The position numbers were made by a program, and so were the translations under genes. From Nocardia aurantia (GTDB lineage Bacteria; Actinomycetota; Actinomycetes; Mycobacteriales; Mycobacteriaceae): 64,000 nt of DNA. The notes beneath the pieces are model-generated. The model was not told the origin of the DNA, did no database searches, and saw only the letters and a list, made by a program, of their open reading frames with translations. Where the stretch lies: assembly GCF_009604425.1 (NCBI RefSeq), contig NZ_WEGI01000016.1:62001-126000 (forward strand), in the 5' to 3' direction. Shown one piece after another: positions 9,203-17,042 of this stretch (positions within the stretch are counted from its first letter, which is position 1; every line of letters starts with the position of its first letter).

Positions 9203-9433
9203 ATGAAGAAGATGCGAATCGTGGGAACGGCGGCCGTGGCCGCCGGTCTGCTGCTCGGTGGCGCGGGTATGGCCGCGGCCGACGCCGGCACCGCACAGCC
9301 GGTGACGGAAGAGGGCGGCACCACGACCCCTTCGACCGGCTCCGCCAGCGGATCCGCCGCCCTGGCGCAGGGTCTGACGGCGCTTCTGGCGAGTGGTAGC
9401 GCTGGTTCGAAGAGCGTCGAGACACCCAGGTAA
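9203..9433 (+). CDS. Small exported protein, 76 residues, unknown function
   Basis: The start ATG 9203 has a good ribosome site (GAGGGG). Residues 1-27 form a signal peptide (MKK, a hydrophobic core rich in Ala/Gly/Leu, and a cleavage region ending AAADA). The mature part of about 50 residues is Gly/Ser/Thr-rich, with a short Ala/Leu helix (LAQGLTALLAS) and no cysteine. Composition and size resemble small exported peptides of nocardiae. I do not recognise a family. A strong hairpin terminator follows at 9542. Confidence 0.7.
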   Translation: MKKMRIVGTAAVAAGLLLGGAGMAAADAGTAQPVTEEGGTTTPSTGSASGSAALAQGLTALLASGSAGSKSVETPR

Positions 9434-9541
9434 GGAATCGCGGCCCGAATCATCCGGCGCGGAGTCGTTTCCGGACCTGGTGATCACGGGGGGTCGTCGA
9501 TCGGCCGGTGGCAGTCTCGCAGACCTGTCGCCCGCCGCCGG

Positions 9542-9575
9542 AACGCCCCGGTCTCATCGAGGCCGGGGCGTTTTC
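9542..9575. terminator. Hairpin terminator between convergent small exported-protein genes
   Basis: A 10-bp stem (9542-9551 pairing with 9563-9572) with an 11-nt loop is followed by TTTT. A matching AA on the other side makes it usable from both directions. It sits between the gene ending at 9433 (+) and the gene ending at 9601 (-). Confidence 0.85.
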
Positions 9576-9600
9576 GTGCGCTGACCCGGCAAGTTCCGCA

Positions 9601-9957
9601 CTACTCCGCCGGTTGCCAGGTCGACCGGCCGTCACCGTCCTCGTCGACGCAGGTCATCACCTGGTTCTGGGTCGAGTCGAGCGCGAGCGTCAGATCCTCA
9701 CCGACGACACAGCGGGCGCCGCGGCTGACGGTCGGCAGGTTCATGGTGTGGGTCTCGGCCCAGACGGTGCCGACATTGGGGAATTCCGAGCAGTTCATCC
9801 AGACACCCTGGGGGTTGGTGAACGGACGATCGGTCGCCGGATTGCACGGGTCGCCCATCACGGGGTCGGCGTGCGCGGTCTGGACGATGCCGCCGGTGAT
9901 CAGGCACGCCGCCGCGGCCGCCGCGACGGCGCCGAGTCCGATGTTCAGCCGGGCCAT
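9601..9957 (-). CDS. Small exported cysteine-containing protein, unknown function
   Basis: A 118-residue protein whose ATG at 9957 follows AAGGAGC. Residues 1-30 are a signal peptide ending in AHA. The mature part has four cysteines, which could form two disulfides, in the blocks GDPCNP, WMNCSEF, ARCVVGED and MTCVDEDGDG. The last block has a calcium-loop-like acidic pattern (DEDGDG). No family is recognised. It is convergent with the other small exported protein and shares its terminator. Confidence 0.72.
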   Translation of the reverse strand: MARLNIGLGAVAAAAAACLITGGIVQTAHADPVMGDPCNPATDRPFTNPQGVWMNCSEFPNVGTVWAETHTMNLPTVSRGARCVVGEDLTLALDSTQNQVMTCVDEDGDGRSTWQPAE

Positions 9958-10335
9958 GGGAGATGCTCCTTCCGGGCGGGTGAAAAGTCGAAGCCGGGAA
10001 AGAACCGAGGGTATGCACGCCGCCCACCGATTTCGGCGACACTCGGATCACGATGTCGTAAGCCACCCCTGACCTGGTGATATTCCGAAGTTCGGGACAC
10101 CGTACAGATTATTTTCGGTAACACGGCCGTTTCGGCCCGCGCCCGTCGAGGGCTTTCGACCACCCACCCGGCCGCAAGCCCGAGAGGCCACAGCGTGCTT
10201 TCTCCACAACACTCCACAGGTGCTGTCGGTGATCCCGCCGCCGGTGCTGTGCCGAGAAACGAATTCGGGGCGAGCCGCTGGTGCGGCTCGCCCCGAAGGT
10301 TCAGTCGGTCCGGCCCCGAGGCCGGACGCGGCTCG
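9958..10335. other. Intergenic region
   Basis: It holds the promoter region of the small exported protein at 9957 and, at its other end, the hairpin terminator of the Fe-S reductase gene (10264-10297). Nothing else recognisable is seen. Confidence 0.6.
10264..10297 (-). terminator. Hairpin terminator of the Fe-S reductase gene
   Basis: A perfect 15-bp inverted repeat (10264-10278 with 10283-10297) and a 4-nt loop lie 40-70 bases past the stop at 10336. There is no long U tract, as is usual in GC-rich actinobacteria. Confidence 0.8.
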
Positions 10336-13300
10336 TCAGCTCTTGCGACCCGGTGCCTTGGCACCCGACTTGAAGCCGAGCCCGCCCGGTTTGGCGGTCG
10401 GCAGCGTCGTTCCGTTGCCGTTGGACGTGCCCGCCGGGGAATCGGACTCCGACGCCGGGTTCTCGGCTGTAGCGGTCGCCGCCTCCTCGGTGGTGGTCTC
10501 CTCCGGCGCTGATTCGGTCGGCTCGGCCGTCGCAGACCCAGCGGCCGAAGTCTCCGGGCCTCTGCCGGTTGTCTCCGACCCTCCGGCCGAAGTCTCGGGG
10601 CCGGTACCGGTTCTCTCCGACCCTCCGGCCGAAGTCTTGGGGCCGGTATCGGATGTCTTCGACCCCCCGGCCGGAGCTTCCGGGCCGGTATCGGTTGTCT
10701 CCGACTGAGCGGCCGGAGTCTCCGAGCCCGTATCGGATATCTTCGACCCTCCGGTCGGAGCCTCCGAGCCCGTATCGGTTGTCTCCGGCTCAGCGGCCGA
10801 TTCGGCAGCCGGAGTGGCGGGCTTTCCGGCGCCGGGGGCCTTCGGGCCGGGGCGCTTGAAGCCCGACTTCATGGCCAAACCCTTGGCCGGGACCGTCGGC
10901 TTGGTTTCCGTCGCGGCTGCCGGAGCCGAGGACGAGGTGCCGGTTTCCGTCGTCGGAGCCTTGGTGCCGGAAGTCGGCGCATCGGCCGACGCCCCGGTGG
11001 CAGCGTCACCGGGAGCCTCGGTTGCGGTAGCGCCGGAAGCCTCGGCCGGAGCGGCCTCGGTGGACGCGGTCTCGGTGGCCGGAGCGGCGGCGGCCGGCTT
11101 GGCCCCCGGAGCCTTCGCACCCGGTGCTTTCGCCGCGCGCTTCATCGCGAGCCCGCCGGGCTTCGCCGTGGGGGTCGTCGGTGTCGCGGGCGCCTCGGCA
11201 GCGGTCTCGGTGGCCGGAGCTTCGGCGGGAGCGGCCTCGGCCGCAGGGGCCGGCTCGGCCGCGGGTGCCTTCGCACCCGGTGCCTTGGCGCCGCCCTTCA
11301 TACCGAGCCCGCCGCCGGGTGCCTTCGCGCCGCCCTTCATGCCCAGTCCGCCGGGCTTGGCGGTCGGCGCCGAGGGGGCCTCGGCGGCAGGCGTCTCGGT
11401 GGCCGGTGCCTCGGCCGCAGCCGACGCTGCGGCGGCCGGTGCTTTCGCGCCCGGTGCTTTGGCGGCGCCCTTCATGCCGAGCCCGCCGCCGGGTGCCTTC
11501 GCGCCGCCCTTCATGCCCAGTCCGCCGGGCTTCGTGGCCGGTGTCTCGGCCGCCGGGGCCGCCTCGGCTTCGGGTGCCGCCGTGGCCCCACCACCGGGTG
11601 CCTTGGCCGCGCCCTTCATTCCCAGCCCGCCGCCGGGCGCCTTGCCGCCCTTCATGGCCAGGCCCTTGCCGGTCGCCGGTGCGGCCGCGGGGGTGGTTTC
11701 CGTCGCGGTCGCGACGGGAGCCGGTTCCGCCGGAGCGGCCGGTTCGGGCTCGGGTTCGGTCTTCGGCTGCTGGACCACCTTCAGGTTGGCGGACAGCGTG
11801 GCCGGTTCGACCCGGGTGATGGCCTGCAGCATCAGCTGGGAGACGTCGACGACCTCGGTCTCCTGGCCGACCTCGCCGGAATCCTTGCGCGCGGTGACGC
11901 CGTCGGTGAGCATCACGCGGCAGAACGGGCAGCCGGTGGCGATCAGGGACGGGGTGTTGCCGCCGGACAGGGTGGACAGCGCCTCGTCGGTGCGGTCCAG
12001 GTTGACCCGCTTGCCGAGCTGTTCCTCCATCCACATGCGCGCGCCGCCCGCGCCACAGCACATCGACCGCTCGCCGTGCCGGGGCATCTCGGTGAGGGTC
12101 GCGCCCGAGCCCTCGATCAGCTCGCGCGGCGCGTTGTAGATCTTGTTGTGCCGGCCCAGGTAGCAGGGGTCGTGATAGGTGACCTGCTGCGAGACCGAGG
12201 CGACCGGGACCAGCTTCTTCTGCCGCACCAGGCGGTTCAGCAGCTGGGTGTGGTGCACGACCTCGTACACGCCGCCGACCTGCGGATACTCGTTGCTGAG
12301 CGCGTTGAAGCAGTGCGCGCAGGTGACGACGATCTTCTTCCGGTTGTCGGCGACGCCCTCGAACACCGAGTTCAGCAGTTCGATGTTCTGCGTGGCCAGC
12401 TGCTGGAACAGGAATTCGTTGCCGGCGCGGCGCGCGGAGTCGCCGGTGCAGGTCTCCTCCGCGCCGAGCACCATGAACTTCACGCCCGCCGTGGCGAGCA
12501 GCTCGGCGACCGCCTTGGTGGTCTTCTTGGCGCGGTCCTCGTAGGCGCCCGCGCAGCCCACCCAGAACAGGTACTCGTAGCCGTCGAAGCTGTCGGCCTC
12601 CTGGCCGAAGACCGGGATGTCGAAGTCCAGTTCGGAGATCCAGTTGAGCCGGTCCTTGGCGTTCTGGCCCCAGGGATTGCCCTTGTTCTCCAGATTCTTG
12701 AACAGGCCGGCCAGCTCGGAGGGGAACTCCGATTCGATCAGCACCTGGTAGCGGCGCATGTCGATGATGTGGTCGACATGCTCGATGTCGACCGGGCACT
12801 GCTCCACGCACGCGCCGCAGGTGGTGCAGCTCCACAGCGCCTCGGGATCGAACACGCCGCCGGCCTCGGCGTCGCCGATCAGCGGGCGCTCCGCCTCGGC
12901 GCGGGCGGCGGCGGAGATGCCGGCGAGCTTGCGCTCGTCGGGCTTGCCGTCGGCGTCGACCAGGCCGACCTCGTCGCCGGCGGCGTCGCGGCGGCCACCG
13001 GCCAGCAGGTACGGCGCCTTGGCCTGGCCGTGGTCGCGCAGCGACATGATCATCAGCTTCGGCGACAGCGGCTTACCGGTGTTCCAGGCCGGGCACTGCG
13101 ACTGGCAGCGACCGCATTCGGTGCAGGTGGTGAAGTCCAGCCAGCCCTTCCAGGAGAAGTCCTCGATGCGGCCCGCGCCGAACGTGTCGGTGTCCGGGTC
13201 GGCGGTCTCCATATCGATCGGCTTGCCCTGCGACATCATCGGCTTGGCCGCGCCCAGGGCGACCCCGCCGTCCTTCTCGCGCTTGAAGTAGATGTTGAAG

Positions 13301-14016
13301 AACGCGGCGAACCGGTGCCAGGCGACACCCCAGTTGATGTTGCGGCCGACCAGCAGCAGGAAGGTGCTGCCGGACACCATCTTCACGAATGCGAACACCG
13401 CGACCAGAGCGACGCTGTCGGGCAGCAGCTTGGCCACCTGCATGGTGAAGAAGTCGGTCCAGGCGGTGGACTCGTGATAGGTCGCGATCTTGCCGGCCTT
13501 CACCAGCACCATGCCGAGGCCCTCGATGAGCACGATGCTCTCGATGATGTAGGCCGGGACGAACCGGGAACCGGTGAACCGGGACAGCCGCGCGGGCACC
13601 CGCGGGTGGTTCAGCTGGCGGATGGTGATCAGCACGAGGATGCCGATCACGGTGCCGATGCCGAGCACCTCGTCCATGAAGTGGTAGATGTGCCAGTTGC
13701 CGAACACCGGCCAGTGGAACGTCGGATCGAAAGTCTGTCCGTACGCCTCGAAATAGAGGATGAATCCGGCGAGGAAGCCGATCATCACCAGCCAGTGTGC
13801 CCAGCCGACGGTCCGGAACTTGTTCATCCGGGTGTGGGCCAGGAATTCGACGATCATCGTCTTCAGACGGGGCAGGAACGGCCGCCAGCGATCGGGGGCG
13901 GGCTGGCCGATCATGATGGCGCGGACCATCGTGCCGACGCCGCCGATGAATGACGCCCAGGCCAAAAGGCTGAACACCACCCCAATCGTGCCCAGCGTCA
14001 CTGTCAGGGCATTCAT
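10336..14016 (-). CDS. Iron-sulfur-binding reductase (Rv0338c family) with repetitive C-terminal extension
   Basis: The protein has 1226 residues starting at ATG 14016 behind GGAAGG. The first 240 residues hold about five membrane segments of a NarI-like cytochrome subunit. Two 4Fe-4S ferredoxin motifs follow: CTECGRCQSQCP from residue 298 and CTTCGACVEQCP from residue 397. The rest of the core is a CCG-domain heterodisulfide-reductase-like region with MCCGAGGARMW at about 653. It likely moves electrons between a quinone or heme and a soluble partner at the membrane. From residue 740 the protein becomes a 485-residue Ala/Pro/Gly/Thr tail with nine GLGMKGGAKAPG-type motifs, the last at the very C-terminus, plus a block of SETTDTGPEAPAGG-like repeats. 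The mycobacterial relative is about 880 residues as I recall, so the tail is greatly expanded. Confidence 0.92.
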   Translation of the reverse strand: MNALTVTLGTIGVVFSLLAWASFIGGVGTMVRAIMIGQPAPDRWRPFLPRLKTMIVEFLAHTRMNKFRTVGWAHWLVMIGFLAGFILYFEAYGQTFDPTFHWPVFGNWHIYHFMDEVLGIGTVIGILVLITIRQLNHPRVPARLSRFTGSRFVPAYIIESIVLIEGLGMVLVKAGKIATYHESTAWTDFFTMQVAKLLPDSVALVAVFAFVKMVSGSTFLLLVGRNINWGVAWHRFAAFFNIYFKREKDGGVALGAAKPMMSQGKPIDMETADPDTDTFGAGRIEDFSWKGWLDFTTCTECGRCQSQCPAWNTGKPLSPKLMIMSLRDHGQAKAPYLLAGGRRDAAGDEVGLVDADGKPDERKLAGISAAARAEAERPLIGDAEAGGVFDPEALWSCTTCGACVEQCPVDIEHVDHIIDMRRYQVLIESEFPSELAGLFKNLENKGNPWGQNAKDRLNWISELDFDIPVFGQEADSFDGYEYLFWVGCAGAYEDRAKKTTKAVAELLATAGVKFMVLGAEETCTGDSARRAGNEFLFQQLATQNIELLNSVFEGVADNRKKIVVTCAHCFNALSNEYPQVGGVYEVVHHTQLLNRLVRQKKLVPVASVSQQVTYHDPCYLGRHNKIYNAPRELIEGSGATLTEMPRHGERSMCCGAGGARMWMEEQLGKRVNLDRTDEALSTLSGGNTPSLIATGCPFCRVMLTDGVTARKDSGEVGQETEVVDVSQLMLQAITRVEPATLSANLKVVQQPKTEPEPEPAAPAEPAPVATATETTPAAAPATGKGLAMKGGKAPGGGLGMKGAAKAPGGGATAAPEAEAAPAAETPATKPGGLGMKGGAKAPGGGLGMKGAAKAPGAKAPAAAASAAAEAPATETPAAEAPSAPTAKPGGLGMKGGAKAPGGGLGMKGGAKAPGAKAPAAEPAPAAEAAPAEAPATETAAEAPATPTTPTAKPGGLAMKRAAKAPGAKAPGAKPAAAAPATETASTEAAPAEASGATATEAPGDAATGASADAPTSGTKAPTTETGTSSSAPAAATETKPTVPAKGLAMKSGFKRPGPKAPGAGKPATPAAESAAEPETTDTGSEAPTGGSKISDTGSETPAAQSETTDTGPEAPAGGSKTSDTGPKTSAGGSERTGTGPETSAGGSETTGRGPETSAAGSATAEPTESAPEETTTEEAATATAENPASESDSPAGTSNGNGTTLPTAKPGGLGFKSGAKAPGRKS
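10345..11675 (-). repeat. Coding repeats in the tail of the Fe-S reductase
   Basis: Nine copies of G-L-(G/A)-M-K-x-x-x-K-A-P-G are spread through 10345-11675. A second repeat family of about 13 residues (SET/SKT, TDTGP, E/K, APAGG) fills roughly 10540-10790. The DNA copies near 11290-11530 are nearly identical over 60-70 bases. Confidence 0.85.
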
Positions 14017-14454
14017 GTCGCGACCTTCCTTCGATTCAACGAGCCTCCGGCGGCAGGGCTGGTGCCGCCGGGATTGCACGTATCGTAACGACCGCCAAGT
14101 TACCCATCGGTAACTTATCCCGCCACCTCGGGGTCGGGCCGGCCGGGGCCCCAGCTTGTCGGGGCTGGACGTACCCGTTCTGTGACCGGATTCACGGACG
14201 GTGACCAACCCGACTTCGATCTTTACGGTAAATCCCGGCAATCCGGACCAGGCACGCGGGATCCATTCCCCACTGACGGAAAAGTCCGATCTCGCGTTGG
14301 TGGGGTTCGTTCGACTAGGCTCACGAAGTCTCGCGCGCTGTGCGTATCTTCACACCGATCGGGGAGGGTCTGCGGGTTTGTCACCCGAGGGATGCAGAGG
14401 CTCTCAGGGTGGGATACGGACGGCGCAACCTGATCGAAGATTGGACAAAATCGA
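14017..14454. other. Divergent intergenic region
   Basis: A 438-bp stretch between the Fe-S reductase (-) and an exported protein (+). It contains the palindrome GTTACC-N4-GGTAAC at 14099-14114. No gene is seen; short frames lack coding character. Confidence 0.6.
14099..14114. promoter_or_regulatory. Palindrome GTTACC-N4-GGTAAC, putative operator
   Basis: A perfect 6+6 dyad with a 4-nt centre, 83 bp upstream of the Fe-S reductase start, in the position expected for a dimeric repressor site. The regulator is not identifiable. Confidence 0.5.
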
Positions 14455-15303
14455 ATGAGGATCCGCAGCGGAACTGCGGCGGCAGGAATGGTCATCGGCG
14501 CAATGACCATCGCACTGGGCACGGCGCATGCCGAGCCTGCCCCCGACGCGGCGCAGACCGCGATCGACTATTCCGCCAAACTGGTGGACAAGACCGTCGT
14601 CACCAAACTCAAGGGCGGAACCTTCACCCTGGTCGACAAGCCGGTCACCGCCCCCGGTGCGTCGCCCGACCAGAAGCAGCAGGTCGTCGACATCAAGGAC
14701 AAAGCCGGCAACATCGCCATGGAGATGCCGCTGGACTTCCGGATCGCCGGCGTGCAGATTCCGCTGAAGCCGGTTCTGAAGGAGGACGGCACCGTTCTGG
14801 AGCTGACTCCGGATCGCCCGGCCGGCGTGACCATCGGGTCGCAGCCGCTGGTCGCGGTCGCCCGCCCGGTCGACGCGCCCGCGCCGGACGCCGCCGCCCC
14901 GGCCCCCGCCGACACGCCGATCACCCCGGCGCCCGCGGACAAGCCGATCCCGCAGGCCAAGGACGTCGCCTCGGCGACGGAGAACCAGCGGGCCATGAAC
15001 GACTTCACCACGAAGTTCGGCATCGCCACCGCGGTCGGCGGTTTCGTCGGCACCGCCATCGGCGCCGTGATCGGTTGCATCGTCACGATCGTCGCGGCCT
15101 GCGTCCCCGGTCTGGTGACCGGCGCCGGCGTCGGCGGCATCATCGGCACCATCGCCGCCGGCGGCCCGACGCTGCTCGCGGCCGGTCTCGATCTGGTCGG
15201 CACCATGCAGGCGCCCGACGGCACCACCCAGTGGGCGGATGCCGCGAGCAAGAGCCAGGCGGTCGCCCCGCAGCAGCCCGTCGCCGGGGCTCAGCCCAAC
15301 TGA
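14455..15303 (+). CDS. Exported protein with C-terminal glycine-zipper region
   Basis: A 282-residue protein. Residues 1-26 are a signal peptide (ending GTAHA). A soluble beta-rich domain of about 100 residues follows, with blocks such as KLKGGTFTLVDK and NIAMEMPLDFRIAG. Then comes an Ala/Pro/Asp linker, and a strongly hydrophobic Gly/Ala/Ile region (residues about 185-255) with glycine-zipper spacing that could insert into a membrane. The end is Gln/Ala/Pro-rich. This type of exported protein recurs in Nocardia and Rhodococcus, but I know no function. It is followed by a long perfect hairpin. Confidence 0.8.
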   Translation: MRIRSGTAAAGMVIGAMTIALGTAHAEPAPDAAQTAIDYSAKLVDKTVVTKLKGGTFTLVDKPVTAPGASPDQKQQVVDIKDKAGNIAMEMPLDFRIAGVQIPLKPVLKEDGTVLELTPDRPAGVTIGSQPLVAVARPVDAPAPDAAAPAPADTPITPAPADKPIPQAKDVASATENQRAMNDFTTKFGIATAVGGFVGTAIGAVIGCIVTIVAACVPGLVTGAGVGGIIGTIAAGGPTLLAAGLDLVGTMQAPDGTTQWADAASKSQAVAPQQPVAGAQPN

Positions 15304-15318
15304 GCCCGACCCCTGCAC

Positions 15319-15360
15319 GCGGATCGGCCCGCCCCGGAATATCGGGGCGGGCCGATCCGC
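15319..15360 (+). terminator. Perfect 18-bp stem hairpin without U tract
   Basis: The arms 15319-15336 and 15343-15360 are exact reverse complements around a 6-nt loop. It begins 16 bases after a stop codon, consistent with a tail-less actinobacterial terminator. Confidence 0.75.
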
Positions 15361-15558
15361 GTTCCGGGCGAACCTCGCTCGGCGCGTGGCGAATCCGGCG
15401 GCCGCACCCGAGTTCGGTGGTCCGTGCTTCCGCTTCGGCCGTGGGACATTATCCGATGGCGCGGCACCGGATCCCGGACCGCAGCCCGGAATTCACCGTT
15501 CGGCGCGCTCGCGACCGTTTGTGGCGCACGAAATTCCCCCAATTGCCCTGAAGTTGCC

Positions 15559-15597
15559 AAAAGGGCCGGTGGCGTGATTTCGCCACCGGCCCTTTTG
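15559..15597. terminator. Bidirectional hairpin terminator
   Basis: A perfect 16-bp stem (15559-15574 with 15581-15596) has AAAA and TTTT at its feet, so it can act in both directions. It serves the protease gene ending at 15618 on the minus strand. Confidence 0.88.
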
Positions 15598-15617
15598 CGC
15601 TTGTGTCCGAATATCTC

Positions 15618-16970
15618 TCAGTTGGTGCGGACCGCCAGGCCCGGGTTGTCGGCCAGTACCAGATCGACCGGCTGGACGAACAGCTGAGGCCCGTTGCCGG
15701 TCAGGACGCCGAGCAGTTCCGGGATCTCGCAGACCGGGAAGTCGGCCACCGTGGACGCGCTGGAGATACCCAGCGCCAGGGTGCCACTCACCACCGGGCC
15801 GCCACTGTCGCCGGGCAGCGCGCAGATATTGGCCGAGAAGCTCTGCTGCAGATCGTGATCGCCGACCTCGACGGTCTGATCGACCGCGTTGATGACGCCG
15901 CAGCTGAAGCCGGTGCGGGCGCCGGACTTGCAGACCGGGGCGCCGACGACCGGGGTCGCCACGCCGGTGACCGGGATCGGGCCCTGGCCCGGCACCCGGA
16001 CGAGGTTGTTGCTGAACCGGCCCTGGTTCGCGTCGTTGATGGCCACGATGGAGTAGTCCTGCGCGCCCAGCACCGACTTCGCGAACGAACCGACCTGTGC
16101 TCCCAGGTGATCGCCCGGCAGCAGGTCGAACACGCCGGGGGCGTCGCCGGTGCCGGCGGCCGGGATGTTCGGATCGCAGTGGCCCGCGGTGATGTTCACG
16201 ACGTTGCCCGCGCCGTCGGTGCCGTTGAAGCCCAGCGAGCAGCGCAGCGAGGTGTGCCCGGCCTGCGAGGCGTACGCGTCGCCCGCCGCGGCCGGGCCGC
16301 CGCCCTCACCCGCGACCGCGGTGGCCTGCAACGGCTCCGGGCCCTGCGGCGGGGCGGCCATCACGATCACCCGGGCCGGGTCGACGAAGCCGGGCATCGG
16401 CAGCCCGGCCTGGTCGACGCGGACCGCGACGGTGTTGTTGACCACGTCGATGACCGCGCCCCGCACCGACTTGGCCACCTCCTGCGGCTGACCGGTCAGC
16501 CACTGCTGGAAGGCGTTCTTCTCGTCGCGCAGCGCGGTCTGGGTCTTCGCGACGTCCTTGACCTCGAAACCGACGGCCTGCGCGGACTTCCGGACCTCGT
16601 CCTGCCCCGGTCCGGGTACCAGCGCCACGACCGCCTTACCGGCGTTGTCCAGCCACGCACCGGCGAATACGTCCGGATACTGCTTCTGCGCGTTGGTCGA
16701 GAAGGCCGCCACCTGCTGGGCCACGCCGGCCCGGCGCAGGTATTCGTCGGCGGACAGCTTCAGGTCCCGCTGCACCGCCGCGGCCAGATCGGCCGGGAGG
16801 GCCGGGGCCGCCGGTGCCGGGCTCGGCGCGGGGGCCGGATCGGCGGCCGCGGTGACCGCGAGCGGGCCGAGGACCAGGGCCGCGGCGGACGCGGCGACGG
16901 CTGCTTTGCGCAAGTGTGGGTGCGTGTTTCGCCCGGTAACGGACGAGAGACGGATGCGTGGCAGGAGCAT
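15618..16970 (-). CDS. Secreted S1-family serine protease with propeptide (streptogrisin/alpha-lytic type)
   Basis: The protein has 450 residues. An N-terminal signal peptide (hydrophobic core about residues 24-40, ending TAAADP) comes first. A propeptide of about 180 residues follows, with the chaperone-like pattern LKLSADEYLRRAG and VFAGAWLD. The chymotrypsin-fold domain has the triad His264 (TAGHCD), Asp305 (QDYSIV) and Ser389 (PGDSGGP). Six cysteines in the mature part fit family disulfides. The propeptide normally folds and inhibits the enzyme until secretion. It is a tandem paralogue of the next gene upstream, 72 bp away in the same direction. The ATG at 16970 lacks a strong ribosome site, so the start is uncertain by a few residues. 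Confidence 0.9.
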   Translation of the reverse strand: MLLPRIRLSSVTGRNTHPHLRKAAVAASAAALVLGPLAVTAAADPAPAPSPAPAAPALPADLAAAVQRDLKLSADEYLRRAGVAQQVAAFSTNAQKQYPDVFAGAWLDNAGKAVVALVPGPGQDEVRKSAQAVGFEVKDVAKTQTALRDEKNAFQQWLTGQPQEVAKSVRGAVIDVVNNTVAVRVDQAGLPMPGFVDPARVIVMAAPPQGPEPLQATAVAGEGGGPAAAGDAYASQAGHTSLRCSLGFNGTDGAGNVVNITAGHCDPNIPAAGTGDAPGVFDLLPGDHLGAQVGSFAKSVLGAQDYSIVAINDANQGRFSNNLVRVPGQGPIPVTGVATPVVGAPVCKSGARTGFSCGVINAVDQTVEVGDHDLQQSFSANICALPGDSGGPVVSGTLALGISSASTVADFPVCEIPELLGVLTGNGPQLFVQPVDLVLADNPGLAVRTN

Positions 16971-17042
16971 GTGCCGACTATATGGGGTCGAGACGGTAAT
17001 GCCTACTTATCGTGCGGTGGGTTCTCGGGATTTGCTCCGAAT

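Larger units (their letters stand above)
15304..15617. other. Intergenic region holding two hairpins
   Basis: A 314-bp gap between convergent genes. It contains the perfect 18-bp-stem hairpin (15319-15360) next to the exported-protein stop and the U-tailed hairpin (15559-15597) next to the protease stop. The 200 bases between them show no gene. Confidence 0.6.

Noticed and set aside
12076..13953. A 625-residue plus-strand frame inside the Fe-S reductase
   Set aside because: It is antisense to the membrane and Fe-S domains, whose motifs are unmistakable on the minus strand.
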